Part shown: piece by piece, positions 19,118-29,383 of the stretch
Layout of the letters: each line of letters starts with the position of its first letter
How positions within the stretch are numbered: position 1 is the first letter of the stretch
NCBI GenBank assembly: GCA_002167365.1
Contig: NHCU01000038.1
Location: 33,559 to 73,362, forward strand
Source: Betaproteobacteria bacterium TMED41
GTDB lineage: Bacteria; Pseudomonadota; Gammaproteobacteria; Burkholderiales; Burkholderiaceae_A
Length of the DNA stretch: 39,804 nt
Reading direction: 5' to 3'
The notes under the pieces: model-generated
Told to the model about the DNA's origin: nothing
The model's database searches: none
What the model saw: only the letters and a program-made list of their open reading frames with translations
Position numbers and translations under genes: made by a program

Positions 19118-20401
19118 ATGACCAAGCAACCCCCTGAAATTCAGGTATGTGCCTTTCCCAACAACTTGTCTATGGATATAAGTGACCCAGAGCTTTGGGT
19201 AGCGATGCAAGATGAAATTCAAAGGCAAGAAGATCATATTGAGCTTATAGCTTCAGAAAATTATACGAGTCCAGTAGTTATGCAAGCACAAGGCTCCGTT
19301 ATGACCAATAAATATGCCGAGGGGTACCCGGGCAAAAGGTATTACGGCGGTTGTGAATTTGTGGATGTTGCTGAGGAGTTGGCAATTTCAAGATTAAAAG
19401 AACTTTATAAAGCCGAATATGCAAATGTTCAGCCTCATTCTGGTTCACAGGCAAATCAGGCAGTTTTTTTTGCATATCTCAAACCTGGAGACACCATTCT
19501 TGGAATGTCTCTTGCGGATGGAGGTCACTTAACACATGGAGCTTCTGTTAATTTATCAGGAAAAGTTTTCAATGCTGTTCAGTATGGTTTGAAAAGCGAT
19601 GACGAGACGATTGACTATGATCAGGTTCGTAAGTTAGCGCAAGAACACAATCCAAAAATGATCATCGCGGGTGCTTCTGCTTACTCTCTAGTTATTGATT
19701 GGGGAAAGTTTAGACAAATAGCCGATGAGATTGGAGCTTATTTAATGGTTGACATGGCCCACTACTCAGGATTAATTGCTGGCGGGGTCTACCCCAGCCC
19801 AGTTGGAATTGCTGATTTTGTTACCAGCACTACCCATAAAACATTACGAGGTCCTCGAGGTGGAATCATCTTGTCCCAAGAAGAGCATGCGAAAAAGCTT
19901 AACTCTTTGATCTTTCCTGGGATTCAAGGAGGTCCATTGATGCATGTAATTGCTGCTAAAGCAGCTGCATTTAAAGAAGCTTTATCACCTGAATTTAAAT
20001 CTTACCAAGAACAAGTTCTAAAAAATGCCTCAACAATGGCTAATACATTATCTGATCGAGGACTTAGAATTGTTTCTGGTAAAACAGATTGTCATTTGAT
20101 GTTGGTTGATTTAAGAGCGAAAAACATTACGGGAAAGCTCGCTGAAGAAGTTTTAGGAAAAGCTCACATTACTGTTAATAAAAATGCCATTCCTAACGAT
20201 CCTGAAAAGCCATTTGTTACCTCTGGCATTAGAATTGGAGCCCCAGCCATGACTACTCGTGGTTTTAAGGAAAATGAAGCCATAACTTTGTCCAATCTCA
20301 TCGCCGATTTACTTGATGCTCCTAATGACGATGCTGTGCTCAATAGTGTCAAATCAGGAGTTTCAAAGTTAACGAAACAATTCCCGGTTTATAGTAAATA
20401 G
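19118..20401 (+). CDS. glyA: Serine hydroxymethyltransferase
   Basis: [52 protein letters not shown]. Confidence 0.97.
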   Translation: MTKQPPEIQVCAFPNNLSMDISDPELWVAMQDEIQRQEDHIELIASENYTSPVVMQAQGSVMTNKYAEGYPGKRYYGGCEFVDVAEELAISRLKELYKAEYANVQPHSGSQANQAVFFAYLKPGDTILGMSLADGGHLTHGASVNLSGKVFNAVQYGLKSDDETIDYDQVRKLAQEHNPKMIIAGASAYSLVIDWGKFRQIADEIGAYLMVDMAHYSGLIAGGVYPSPVGIADFVTSTTHKTLRGPRGGIILSQEEHAKKLNSLIFPGIQGGPLMHVIAAKAAAFKEALSPEFKSYQEQVLKNASTMANTLSDRGLRIVSGKTDCHLMLVDLRAKNITGKLAEEVLGKAHITVNKNAIPNDPEKPFVTSGIRIGAPAMTTRGFKENEAITLSNLIADLLDAPNDDAVLNSVKSGVSKLTKQFPVYSK

Positions 20402-20422
20402 GCTTGATTTAGTAATTTGGGT

Positions 20423-20459
20423 GAGAAGAATTTTCTTCTCGTAATTTTTTTATTTTTTT
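20423..20459 (+). terminator. Candidate Rho-independent terminator/attenuator between glyA and sga
   Basis: Perfect inverted repeat GAGAAGAA-TT-TTCTTCTC followed by GTAATTTTTTTATTTTTTT. Confidence 0.5.
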
Positions 20460-20472
20460 GAGGAGAATTCTT

Positions 20473-21666
20473 TTGGCAGGTCGCAACTTTTTATTTGTCC
20501 CAGGCCCTACTAATGTGCCCGATCGTATTAACAGATCGATGATTATTTCTATGGAAGATCATAGGTCACCTATTTTCCCAAGGCTCTATGAATCAATATT
20601 ACCAGGATTAAAAAAACTCTTTAGGACAACAACTGGTACTCCTTTTATCTTCCCTTCATCAGGTTCAGGATGTTGGGAAGCAGCAATAACAAATACTCTG
20701 TCACCAGGTGATAAAGTGCTTGCATCCAGGTTTGGTCAATTCAGTCATCTATGGATCGAAATGTGTAAGAACCATGGCCTTGAAGTCATTGAAATCGATT
20801 GTGAATGGGGTACCGGAGTTCCACTGGAGAAGTATTCCGAGATATTATCGAAAGATACATCACATGGTATCAAGGCAGTATTGGCCTGCCAAAACGAAAC
20901 TGCCACTGGAGTAACATCAGATATATCTGGAGTTAGAAAAGTTTTAGATGACGCTAACCATCCTTCTTTACTTTTTGTTGATAGCGTTTCCGCATTAGGC
21001 TCAGTTGATTTTCGATTCGACGATTGGAAAGTAGATATGTGCGTGACCGGTTCACAAAAAGGTTTGATGCTACCTGCCGGTTTGGGTATTTTGTGTGTTA
21101 GTTCTAAAGCTTTGGAACTGAGAAAACAAGCTGGACTTAAGAGGGACTATTTTGATTTGGACCAAATGCTCAATGCAAACTCAACCGGTTATTTCCCTTA
21201 CACCCCCGCACTGCCTCTATTTTATGGCCTCAAGGAAGCTCTTACTGTTATTGAAGAGGAGGGTTTGGACAATATAATTGCAAGACATCATTATTTGGCT
21301 GAGGGCGCAAGAGCAGCCGTATTTAATGGTTGGGGCCTTAAATTATGTGCAAAAGAACCAAAATGGTACTCTGATACAGTAACAGCAGTTATGCTTCCGG
21401 AGGGAATATCTGGTGCTGATATTATCTCTCAAGCTTTTAAACGCTACAATGTCTCATTGGGTGCCGGACTTTCTAAAGTTGCTGGAAAGTTATTTCGTAT
21501 TGGGCATCTTGGGGACATGAATGAGGTTCATTTATGTGCAGGTATATCTGGTGCTGAGATGTCCATGTTAGATAATGGCGTTAAAGTCAAGCCTGGTAGT
21601 GGCGTTGCTGCAGCCTCTGAATATTGGAGAAACAACACCCCTCCCCCTGGATTACTAGTGAGGTAA
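20473..21666 (+). CDS. sga: Serine-glyoxylate aminotransferase
   Basis: AGRNFLFVPGPTNVPDRINRSM, VTGSQKGLMLPAGLGILCVS; TTG start at 20473 preferred over track start 20458 because AGGAGAA lies upstream at 20459-20465. Confidence 0.92.
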   Translation: MAGRNFLFVPGPTNVPDRINRSMIISMEDHRSPIFPRLYESILPGLKKLFRTTTGTPFIFPSSGSGCWEAAITNTLSPGDKVLASRFGQFSHLWIEMCKNHGLEVIEIDCEWGTGVPLEKYSEILSKDTSHGIKAVLACQNETATGVTSDISGVRKVLDDANHPSLLFVDSVSALGSVDFRFDDWKVDMCVTGSQKGLMLPAGLGILCVSSKALELRKQAGLKRDYFDLDQMLNANSTGYFPYTPALPLFYGLKEALTVIEEEGLDNIIARHHYLAEGARAAVFNGWGLKLCAKEPKWYSDTVTAVMLPEGISGADIISQAFKRYNVSLGAGLSKVAGKLFRIGHLGDMNEVHLCAGISGAEMSMLDNGVKVKPGSGVAAASEYWRNNTPPPGLLVR

Positions 21667-21673
21667 GAAACTC

Positions 21674-22621
21674 ATGGAAAAAGTTGTATTTTTAGATCGT
21701 AACTCACTTAAGGCAAACCTCAGAAGACCTTCTTTCGATCATGAATGGGGAGAATTTGATCAAACATTATCTTCTGACGTGGTTGATCGTCTAAAAGGAG
21801 CTACCATTGCAATAACCAACAAGGTTCCGATTAGGAAAGATTCTATCGATCAACTACCTGATTTAAAGTTTATTGCTGTTGCTGCCACTGGATATGACGT
21901 CATAGACATCCCTGCATGTAAAGACAGGGGCATAAGTGTGGCAAATATCAGAAATTATGCTGTAAATACTGTTCCTGAACATACATTTTCGTTGATACTT
22001 TCATTGAAGAGAAATTTAGTAGCATACAGAAAAGATATATTAGCTGGAAGATGGCAAAAGCATGATCAATTTTGTTTTTTTGATTATCCTATTGGCGATC
22101 TTTCTGGAAGTACAATTGGAATTTTTGGAGAAGGTGTTTTGGGTCAGGGAACCGCAAAAATTGCCAAGGCTTTTGGAATGAATGTTTTGTTTGCAGATCA
22201 CCCCCCTCCTAAAGCTGAGGGAGTAAAATTTACTGATCCTGAGGAATTACTTCGAGAAGCAGATGTAATATCACTCCATTGCCCATTGACCGAGAGTTCT
22301 AGAAACTTTATTGGTTTAAATGAGTTTAAAAAAATGAAAAAAAAAGCAATTTTGATTAATACTGCTAGAGGTGGTCTTGTTAATGAACAAGATCTTGTAA
22401 TCGCTCTTAAAGAGGGGTTAATTGCCGGGGCTGGCTTTGATGTTCTCACAAAGGAGCCTCCAATAGAGGGAAATCCTTTGTTGGATATTAATTTGCCAAA
22501 TTTTATTCTTACACCTCATGTTGCATGGGCTTCAGATGGCGCCATGCAATTTTTGGCCGATCAGCTGATAGATAATGTTGAGTTATTTATTTCTGGTGAC
22601 CCCCAGCATCTGGTGACTTGA
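21674..22621 (+). CDS. hprA: Hydroxypyruvate reductase / D-2-hydroxyacid dehydrogenase (NAD-binding)
   Basis: GIFGEGVLGQGTAKIAKAFGMNVLFAD, INTARGGLVNEQDL, GAGFDVLTKEPP; between sga and mtdA. Confidence 0.9.
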   Translation: MEKVVFLDRNSLKANLRRPSFDHEWGEFDQTLSSDVVDRLKGATIAITNKVPIRKDSIDQLPDLKFIAVAATGYDVIDIPACKDRGISVANIRNYAVNTVPEHTFSLILSLKRNLVAYRKDILAGRWQKHDQFCFFDYPIGDLSGSTIGIFGEGVLGQGTAKIAKAFGMNVLFADHPPPKAEGVKFTDPEELLREADVISLHCPLTESSRNFIGLNEFKKMKKKAILINTARGGLVNEQDLVIALKEGLIAGAGFDVLTKEPPIEGNPLLDINLPNFILTPHVAWASDGAMQFLADQLIDNVELFISGDPQHLVT

Positions 22622-23481
22622 TGTCTAAAAAATTACTATTTCAGTTCGACACTGATGTAACACCAAGTGTATTTGATACTGTTGTCGCATATGATGGAGG
22701 GGTGGATCACGTTACCGGAATAAGTAATGTAACTCCTGAAAATGTCTTGGCAATGGTAGATGGTTGTATATACACAAGGCCACCAAAAGAAAAACAATTT
22801 ACCGGAATTTTTGTAGGTGGAAGCTCTCTGTACGAGGGACAGATGGTGTTTGACTCTGTTAAGAATCGTTTTTTTTCCAATTTTAGAGTCTCAGTAATGT
22901 TTGATTCCAATGGCTCGAACACAACTGCCGCCGCAGCTGTTGCAAATATTGCCAGAGTTTGTGAATTACATGGAAAAAAAGTTGTTATATTAGGTGGCAC
23001 TGGTCCTGTTGGACAACGTGCAGCTGCTCTCTTTGCTAGCGAGGGTGCAGAGGTTTTTATCACTTCAAGAAGTATTGAAAAAGCCGAAAAAGTTTCAAAT
23101 CAAGTAAATACCAGATTTAGTACAACCTGCGGTGCACTTCCTGGTGAGACACATCAAGATCGAGTCTCGTCTATAAAGGATGCTTCTGTTGTTATGGCAA
23201 CTGGAGCGAGTGGAGTACTACTACTTGAGGAATCAGATTGGATTTCAAATAAGAATATTGAGGTTCTCTGCGATGCCAACGCAATGCCGCCACTGGGTAT
23301 TCAGGGTATAGAAATGAATGACAAAGCCACTGATAGAAATGGAAAAAAAACTTTTGGAGCTATAGGTTTTGGAGGCCTGAAAATTGGTGTACATAGAGAG
23401 TGTATCAGTCGACTATTTCTCAATAACAATACCATTTTTGATGCGGAAGAAATTTATAAACTAGCCAAAGAGATGGTTTGA
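22621..23481 (+). CDS. mtdA: NADP-dependent methylene-tetrahydromethanopterin/methylene-tetrahydrofolate dehydrogenase
   Basis: KKLLFQFDTDVTPSVFDTVVAYDGGVDHV..., VVILGGTGPVGQRAAALFASEGAEVFITSR; ATG at 22621 overlaps hprA TGA; track start 22618 is one codon longer. Confidence 0.9.
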   Translation: MSKKLLFQFDTDVTPSVFDTVVAYDGGVDHVTGISNVTPENVLAMVDGCIYTRPPKEKQFTGIFVGGSSLYEGQMVFDSVKNRFFSNFRVSVMFDSNGSNTTAAAAVANIARVCELHGKKVVILGGTGPVGQRAAALFASEGAEVFITSRSIEKAEKVSNQVNTRFSTTCGALPGETHQDRVSSIKDASVVMATGASGVLLLEESDWISNKNIEVLCDANAMPPLGIQGIEMNDKATDRNGKKTFGAIGFGGLKIGVHRECISRLFLNNNTIFDAEEIYKLAKEMV

Positions 23482-24116
23482 TGACTGAAAAACCGGTCAA
23501 TGTTTTTCTAACTGAATTGAGCTCTTCATCTGCAACTCCAGGAGGAGGAAGTGCCGCGGCATTAATTGGGTCGATGGGTGCTGCATTGGTCTCTATGGTA
23601 GCTAATCTAACAAAAGGAAAAAAGAAGTATGAATCGGTAGAGCCAGAGGTTTTAAAAGTTTTAGAAGAATCCGAACTTTTAAGGGTATCACTGGAAGATG
23701 CTGTCAAAAAAGATGTGGAAGCATTTGATGAGGTTATGTCCGCGTATGCATTACCTAAAGAGACCGATGAGGAAAAATCAACTCGTAGTGAAAAAATCCA
23801 AGAGGCATTAAAAATTGCTATTGATGCTCCCATGGAATGTGCCATTTTAGCTGCCAAAGTTATTCCGCTTACCAAAACAATTGCTGAAATCGGGAACGTT
23901 AACATAATTTCTGATGCCGGAGTGGCAGTTTTGGCTGCTAGAGCAGCATTCAAGAGTGCAGAGTTAAACGTTTATGTAAATGCCTCAGCACTTAATGATA
24001 GGAAACTAGCTGAAAAAAAAATTGATGAAATTAGTCAATTAGCTAAAGTTGTTGATATCGAGGAAAATGAGATTTTCTTATATGTTTCTGATGTAATACT
24101 GAAAAAAAATAACTAG
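23481..24116 (+). CDS. fchA: Methenyl-tetrahydrofolate cyclohydrolase (FchA/FTCD-like cyclodeaminase family)
   Basis: [45 protein letters not shown] motif; between mtdA and ftfL. Confidence 0.9.
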   Translation: MTEKPVNVFLTELSSSSATPGGGSAAALIGSMGAALVSMVANLTKGKKKYESVEPEVLKVLEESELLRVSLEDAVKKDVEAFDEVMSAYALPKETDEEKSTRSEKIQEALKIAIDAPMECAILAAKVIPLTKTIAEIGNVNIISDAGVAVLAARAAFKSAELNVYVNASALNDRKLAEKKIDEISQLAKVVDIEENEIFLYVSDVILKKNN

Positions 24117-24126
24117 GAGCCCACTA

Positions 24127-25797
24127 ATGCCAAGTGACATTGAAATAGCCCAAAAAGCGAACATTGAAAAAATCTCCAACATAGCCTCAAAAATAAATAT
24201 TTCAGAAGAGCATTTGATTCCTTATGGACATGACAAAGCCAAAATTTCGTTAGAATTTTTAAATAGTCTTGATAATAACCCTGAGGGAAATTTGATTCTG
24301 GTTTCTGCTATTAGTCCTACGCCTGCAGGTGAAGGTAAAACCACCACGACTGTAGGTCTTGGAGATGGCCTTAATCGAATTGGCAAGAAAACTTTAATAT
24401 GTTTAAGAGAACCATCTTTGGGCCCAGTTTTTGGGGTTAAAGGAGGAGCTGCCGGTGGGGGTTATGCCCAAATTGTTCCAATGGAAGATATAAATCTACA
24501 TTTTACTGGTGATTTTTCTGCTATTGCCCTTGCAAATAATTTGCTTGCAGCGATGATTGACAACCACATACACCAAGGAAATAGTCTTGGCATCGACTCT
24601 AGGCGTGTTAGTTGGAAAAGGGTTGTTGATATGAATGATCGCGCTCTCAGGGATGTTGCTGTTGGTTTGGGAGGTCCTGGAAACGGTTACACACGACAAG
24701 ATGGTTTTGATATTGTTGTTGCATCTGAAGTCATGGCTATTTTTTGCTTGGCTGAATCCGTTCAAGATTTAAAAAGTAGATTGGGTCAAATCGTTATCGG
24801 TTCAACAAGGGATGGACAATTAATACGTGCGCGCGATCTTAATGCGCATGGTGCTATGACTGTTTTGTTAAAAGATGCTCTTCAACCTAACCTTGTTCAA
24901 ACTCTTGAAAATAATCCTGCCTTTGTGCATGGTGGTCCTTTTGCAAATATTGCACATGGCTGTAATTCTGTCATTGCAACAAAAAGCGCCTTACGTTTAG
25001 CTGATTTTGTTGTTACTGAAGCAGGTTTTGGAGCTGACTTAGGAGCAGAAAAGTTTGTAGATATAAAATGTAGGAAAACTGGTTTAAAACCAAAAGTGGC
25101 GGTAATAGTTGCAACAGTTAGAGCTTTGAAATATCACGGTGGTATAGATTTAAAAGAACTCAATTCAGAAAATTGTGAGGCCCTTGAAAAAGGGTTAGTA
25201 AATCTTGAACGACACGTTCATAACGTGACGAAAAACTATGGACTACCTTGCGTTGTTTCTATAAACAGGTTTACTCACGATACCGAAAGTGAAATCAGTT
25301 TGATAAAAGAGAAAATGCACAATCTTGGTGTGTCAGTTGTTCTCGCAGAACACTGGTCCAAGGGAGGAGAAGGAGCTGAAGACTTAGCAAAAGAAGTTGT
25401 AAAACTTGTTCAGCAAGGAACCGGCCCAAAATTTGTATATGATAATGATGATAGTCTTTGGGATAAATTAAAAAAAGTTGCCACAAAAATTTATGGGGCT
25501 TCTGAAGTAACTGCCTCGACTAAGGTAAAAAAACAACTTCTTGAATGGGAAAAGGCGGGATTTGGAAGTTATCCAATATGTGTGGCAAAAACTCAGTCTT
25601 CATTTTCAACTGATGCTACTGAAAGAGGTGCACCATCTGGGCACACTGTTAATGTAAGAGAAGTTAGGCTCGCAGCTGGTGCAGAATTTATAGTTATGGT
25701 CTGTGGGGATGTAATGACCATGCCAGGACTTCCAAAGGTTCCGAGTGCCGAAAAAATTGATGTTGATAATTCTGGCAAAGTTATTGGGTTGTTCTAG
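24127..25797 (+). CDS. ftfL: Formate-tetrahydrofolate ligase
   Basis: [60 protein letters not shown]. Confidence 0.97.
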   Translation: MPSDIEIAQKANIEKISNIASKINISEEHLIPYGHDKAKISLEFLNSLDNNPEGNLILVSAISPTPAGEGKTTTTVGLGDGLNRIGKKTLICLREPSLGPVFGVKGGAAGGGYAQIVPMEDINLHFTGDFSAIALANNLLAAMIDNHIHQGNSLGIDSRRVSWKRVVDMNDRALRDVAVGLGGPGNGYTRQDGFDIVVASEVMAIFCLAESVQDLKSRLGQIVIGSTRDGQLIRARDLNAHGAMTVLLKDALQPNLVQTLENNPAFVHGGPFANIAHGCNSVIATKSALRLADFVVTEAGFGADLGAEKFVDIKCRKTGLKPKVAVIVATVRALKYHGGIDLKELNSENCEALEKGLVNLERHVHNVTKNYGLPCVVSINRFTHDTESEISLIKEKMHNLGVSVVLAEHWSKGGEGAEDLAKEVVKLVQQGTGPKFVYDNDDSLWDKLKKVATKIYGASEVTASTKVKKQLLEWEKAGFGSYPICVAKTQSSFSTDATERGAPSGHTVNVREVRLAAGAEFIVMVCGDVMTMPGLPKVPSAEKIDVDNSGKVIGLF

Positions 25798-25799
25798 AA

Positions 25800-26324
25800 T
25801 TACTTTACTCCAGTTATCCGCATGTCGCGTGGCTCTTTTAATTTAAACTGAGCGGGTTCTTGTTTTAGATTTTTTAGTCCGCATTCATGTAGTAGCCTTC
25901 CTAAGCTTTGAGGTGTGTAGCCCCATCTATGGACCATCAAAGGGTCCTTCCATCTCGGATCACCATAAAAAACCCACATTGTTTTTTGACCTTCTACCCC
26001 TGGCAGAGCATTTAAATCAGGATTTTTAAGAAACTCTTGACAAGCAGAAACTAAATTTGGGCATTCGAGAATTAATTTCCCTCCAGGTTTCAAAACTCTG
26101 ACCCAATCCTTAATTACGTCATTAACTTCCCATCTCCAAAAATGCTCAACTACATGAACTGCAAGAATCTCATCTGCATAATCGGATTCAAAAATATTTA
26201 ATTTTCTAATGTCACAATTAACGTCAGGTTTGTTGCCAGCTCTTTCAGAGACAACATCAACATTTGTGTAACCAGGTAAAATTTTGTCGCCGCAACCAAG
26301 ATTGAGTTTTATTAGATGATCCAA
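25800..26324 (-). CDS. Class I SAM-dependent methyltransferase
   Basis: LNLGCGDKILPGYTNVDVV motif I, VHVVEHFWRWEV, RVLKPGGKLILECPNL. Confidence 0.82.
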   Translation of the reverse strand: MDHLIKLNLGCGDKILPGYTNVDVVSERAGNKPDVNCDIRKLNIFESDYADEILAVHVVEHFWRWEVNDVIKDWVRVLKPGGKLILECPNLVSACQEFLKNPDLNALPGVEGQKTMWVFYGDPRWKDPLMVHRWGYTPQSLGRLLHECGLKNLKQEPAQFKLKEPRDMRITGVK

Positions 26325-26343
26325 TTTTCCCCATTAAAAAAGG

Positions 26344-26416
<73 letters not shown>

Positions 26417-26499
26417 ATTAAATGAATTATACGGTAATCCTTAGTATAATTAACTATGACTGTGATTATCTTTTTCCATTACTTAAAGAGGACTATTTA

Positions 26500-27549
26500 A
26501 TGCACCAGACAAAGTGCTATGCAGCCCTTTCACAAAACAGCCCGCTAATTCATCATACTATTTCTAGACGTGAGATTGGTAAAAAGGATGTTTTTGTTGA
26601 AATTGAATTTTGTGGAGTATGCCACACTGATTATCATTATGCGAAAAATGATTGGGGAATTACCAAATATCCATTTGTTGGAGGACACGAAATAATAGGA
26701 GTCGTAAAAAAATTAGGTGTAGACGTAAAAAAATTTAATTTAGGTGATAGGGTTGCAGTAGGATGTTTCGTCAATTCTTGTAGAGCTTGTAATTCATGTC
26801 ATAACAATCTTGAGCAGTACTGCGCAAATGGCTTGGTAAAAACTTATAACGACCCCACTTTAGATCCTGGAGGCTACACATTTGGGGGTTATTCTAAATC
26901 TATAGTTGTAGACGAACATTTTGTTTTTTCAGTACCTCAAAACCTAGATCCCGCTGGCGCAGCTCCTCTTTTATGTGCAGGAATAACCACATTTTCTCCC
27001 TTGAACCATTGGAGAGTTGGTCAGGGAATGAATGTAGGAATAATAGGGCTTGGTGGTTTGGGTCATATGGCAGTAAAGTTTGCAAGCGCCATGGGTGCTA
27101 ATACCACTGTATTTACAACCTCGGAAAAAAAAACTATTGATGGATATAGACTTGGTGCTGACAACGTTGTTTTGTCTTTTGATCAAAGCGCTTTGAGAAA
27201 AAAAAATGGCAACTTTGATTTTATTTTGGATACCGTTCCGATTCCGCATGAGGTTTCAAAATACATGCCTTTACTTAAGGTTGACGGAACACTCTGTGTT
27301 GTTGGTTCAATTGGTTCTACAGGTGAGTTGAATACTAGACCATTAATTTTTGGAAGAAGAAGAATAGCAGGTTCCTTGGTGGGTGGAATGAAAGAAACAC
27401 AAAAAATGTTAAGTTTTTGCGGTGAAAAAAATATTACCTCTGATGTAGAAATTATAAAAATACAAACTATAAATGAAGCTTATGATCGTATGAGAAAAAA
27501 TGACGTTAAGTACAGATTTGTAATAGACATGAGGAAATTTTCGAATTAA
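26500..27549 (+). CDS. Zinc-dependent alcohol dehydrogenase, cinnamyl-alcohol-dehydrogenase/YahK-like
   Basis: CGVCHTDYHYAKNDWG, GHEIIGVV, structural zinc CRACNSCHNNLEQYC, GLGGLGHMAVKFA; ATG 26500 preceded by AGAGGA preferred over track start 26422. Confidence 0.85.
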   Translation: MHQTKCYAALSQNSPLIHHTISRREIGKKDVFVEIEFCGVCHTDYHYAKNDWGITKYPFVGGHEIIGVVKKLGVDVKKFNLGDRVAVGCFVNSCRACNSCHNNLEQYCANGLVKTYNDPTLDPGGYTFGGYSKSIVVDEHFVFSVPQNLDPAGAAPLLCAGITTFSPLNHWRVGQGMNVGIIGLGGLGHMAVKFASAMGANTTVFTTSEKKTIDGYRLGADNVVLSFDQSALRKKNGNFDFILDTVPIPHEVSKYMPLLKVDGTLCVVGSIGSTGELNTRPLIFGRRRIAGSLVGGMKETQKMLSFCGEKNITSDVEIIKIQTINEAYDRMRKNDVKYRFVIDMRKFSN

Positions 27550-27553
27550 TTCC

Positions 27554-28315
27554 TTATTTTTTTAATAACTGATTTATTGCAACAAATGATGCCTTCATTC
27601 CAAATGAGGCCGTCATTGTCACAATAGATCCATATCCAGAGCACCCAAGTCTTGAGGAAGTATTTTTTGTTATTTTTATTGGACTCTGATTTGATGAAAG
27701 GACTGGGATTTGCATTTTACCTGCTCTTGGAAATTTATATTCTCTTCGAAGTTTGTACCTTAATTTGGATAGTAGTGGATCATTAGTTGTTTCGTGAAGA
27801 TCTGTATGAACTATTTTGAAGGGGTCTGTCTTACCACCAGCACCTCCACATATTAATATTTTTTTCCTCCGATCACCGCCATTAAAGGAGTTTATTAACA
27901 GAATTTTTGCGTTCATATCATCACATGCGTCAATCCAAAAATCTGTGGGCTGTTGATTTAATATTTTTAAATTATTTTCTTTGGCAAAGAACACTTCGTG
28001 GAGTACAACTTCCATTGCTGGGTTTATTTCAATTAGTCTTTTTTCTAAAGCAGCAGTTTTTGGCAACCCAAGAGTGTTAATAGTGGCTTGGACTTGTCGA
28101 TTGATATTTGACTCAGTAATGTGATCGCAGTCGACTAATACTAATTTTTTTATACCACTTCTTGTTAAAGCCTCTGCAACCCATGAACCTACTCCTCCCA
28201 AACCAATGATTCCAACTCTATAATTGCAAAGTTTTTCATATGATTCCTTCTCAAATAATTTACTAGTGGAAACAAAAGAGCGTTTCATTACATCAAGGCT
28301 TGAGAATTGTGGCAC
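27554..28315 (-). CDS. tcdA: ThiF/E1-like tRNA threonylcarbamoyladenosine dehydratase
   Basis: VGIIGLGGVGSWVAEALTRSGIKKLVLVDCDHITESNINRQVQA, GGAGGKTDPFKI; start may be 28288 (MKRSFVS). Confidence 0.86.
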   Translation of the reverse strand: MPQFSSLDVMKRSFVSTSKLFEKESYEKLCNYRVGIIGLGGVGSWVAEALTRSGIKKLVLVDCDHITESNINRQVQATINTLGLPKTAALEKRLIEINPAMEVVLHEVFFAKENNLKILNQQPTDFWIDACDDMNAKILLINSFNGGDRRKKILICGGAGGKTDPFKIVHTDLHETTNDPLLSKLRYKLRREYKFPRAGKMQIPVLSSNQSPIKITKNTSSRLGCSGYGSIVTMTASFGMKASFVAINQLLKK

Positions 28316-29264
28316 CGATTGTTTTTCTCGCCTCTAAAAGAGCATGTACTTTTACAGCCTCAACAAGTGGATAACTTTGGAAAACTGGGATCTCTATTTT
28401 TTTAGACAAAACCAGTGAAATGAGTTCTTGAGCAGTTGTTTTAAGTTCAATTTCGTCTGATGTGTATTGCCATAGTGTTGGTCTTGTTATAAATAAATTC
28501 CCATTCAAAAGACCAAGGTCAAAAGATGGCAATTTACCTGAGGCATTCCCAAATGCGACCATTAGTCCATACTTTTTTAAACACCTTAATGATTCATAAA
28601 ATGTTTTTTGACCAACAGAATCAAAAACAACATCAACTCCTTTACCAGACGAGATATTAAGGCAGCTTTCTACAAAATCATTACGAGCATAATTTATTAC
28701 ATCATCAGCGCCATATTTTTTGGCAAGTTTTATCTTATCCTCAGAACTCACCGTCCCGATGACTTTGGCCCCGATAAGTTTTGCCCATTGCATCGCGATT
28801 AAGCCAGTACCACCTGCTGCCGCATGAAAAAGAATTGTATGAAATTTTTGTAGATTTGATGTCCGTTTAAAAAGGTAATGGACAGTCATTCCTTTTAAAA
28901 GCATAGCAGCAGCAGTTTCAAAATTAATTTGATCAGGGATCTTGATTAAAATCTCAGCAGGTATATTCCTATATGTGCAATAACTACCAGGTGATGGGGA
29001 CACATACGCTACTCGATCTCCTTCTTTAAAACCTTTGACACCTTTACCAATAACTTCAACTATTCCAGATGCCTCATGGCCGATTTTCCCTGGTAAATTA
29101 GCTAAAGGGTAAACTCCATTTCTGTAGTAGACATCAATATAGTTTACTCCAATAGCTTTATGACGAATAAGCACTTCACCCTCAGCAGGTGATTTAATTG
29201 GAGTTTTCATTATTTCCATTACTTCAGGAGGCCCGTTCTTAGTAATTTCTATACAGTATTCCAA
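28293..29264 (-). CDS. Quinone oxidoreductase (NADPH:quinone reductase, zeta-crystallin-like)
   Basis: NYIDVYYRNGVYPL, GHEASGIVEVIG, HAAAGGTGLIAMQWAKLIGAKVIGTV. Confidence 0.9.
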   Translation of the reverse strand: MEYCIEITKNGPPEVMEIMKTPIKSPAEGEVLIRHKAIGVNYIDVYYRNGVYPLANLPGKIGHEASGIVEVIGKGVKGFKEGDRVAYVSPSPGSYCTYRNIPAEILIKIPDQINFETAAAMLLKGMTVHYLFKRTSNLQKFHTILFHAAAGGTGLIAMQWAKLIGAKVIGTVSSEDKIKLAKKYGADDVINYARNDFVESCLNISSGKGVDVVFDSVGQKTFYESLRCLKKYGLMVAFGNASGKLPSFDLGLLNGNLFITRPTLWQYTSDEIELKTTAQELISLVLSKKIEIPVFQSYPLVEAVKVHALLEARKTIGATILKP

Positions 29265-29383
29265 TTTTTTTCCTTTTGATTTCTGATTTATTAAATTTTA
29301 CTACTGTTATAGTTTATGTAATTAATTAATGTTTTTAAAAATTTATCCAAATACTTTTCATATTAATGGCGTGAGAACTCAAT

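Noticed and set aside
23420-23953. 177-aa antisense ORF opposite fchA (and similar antisense ORFs such as 29641-30102, 30114-30554, 36362-36700, 12496-12888)
   Set aside because: Fully antisense to well-supported genes, composition typical of shadow frames, no recognisable motifs or upstream signals.
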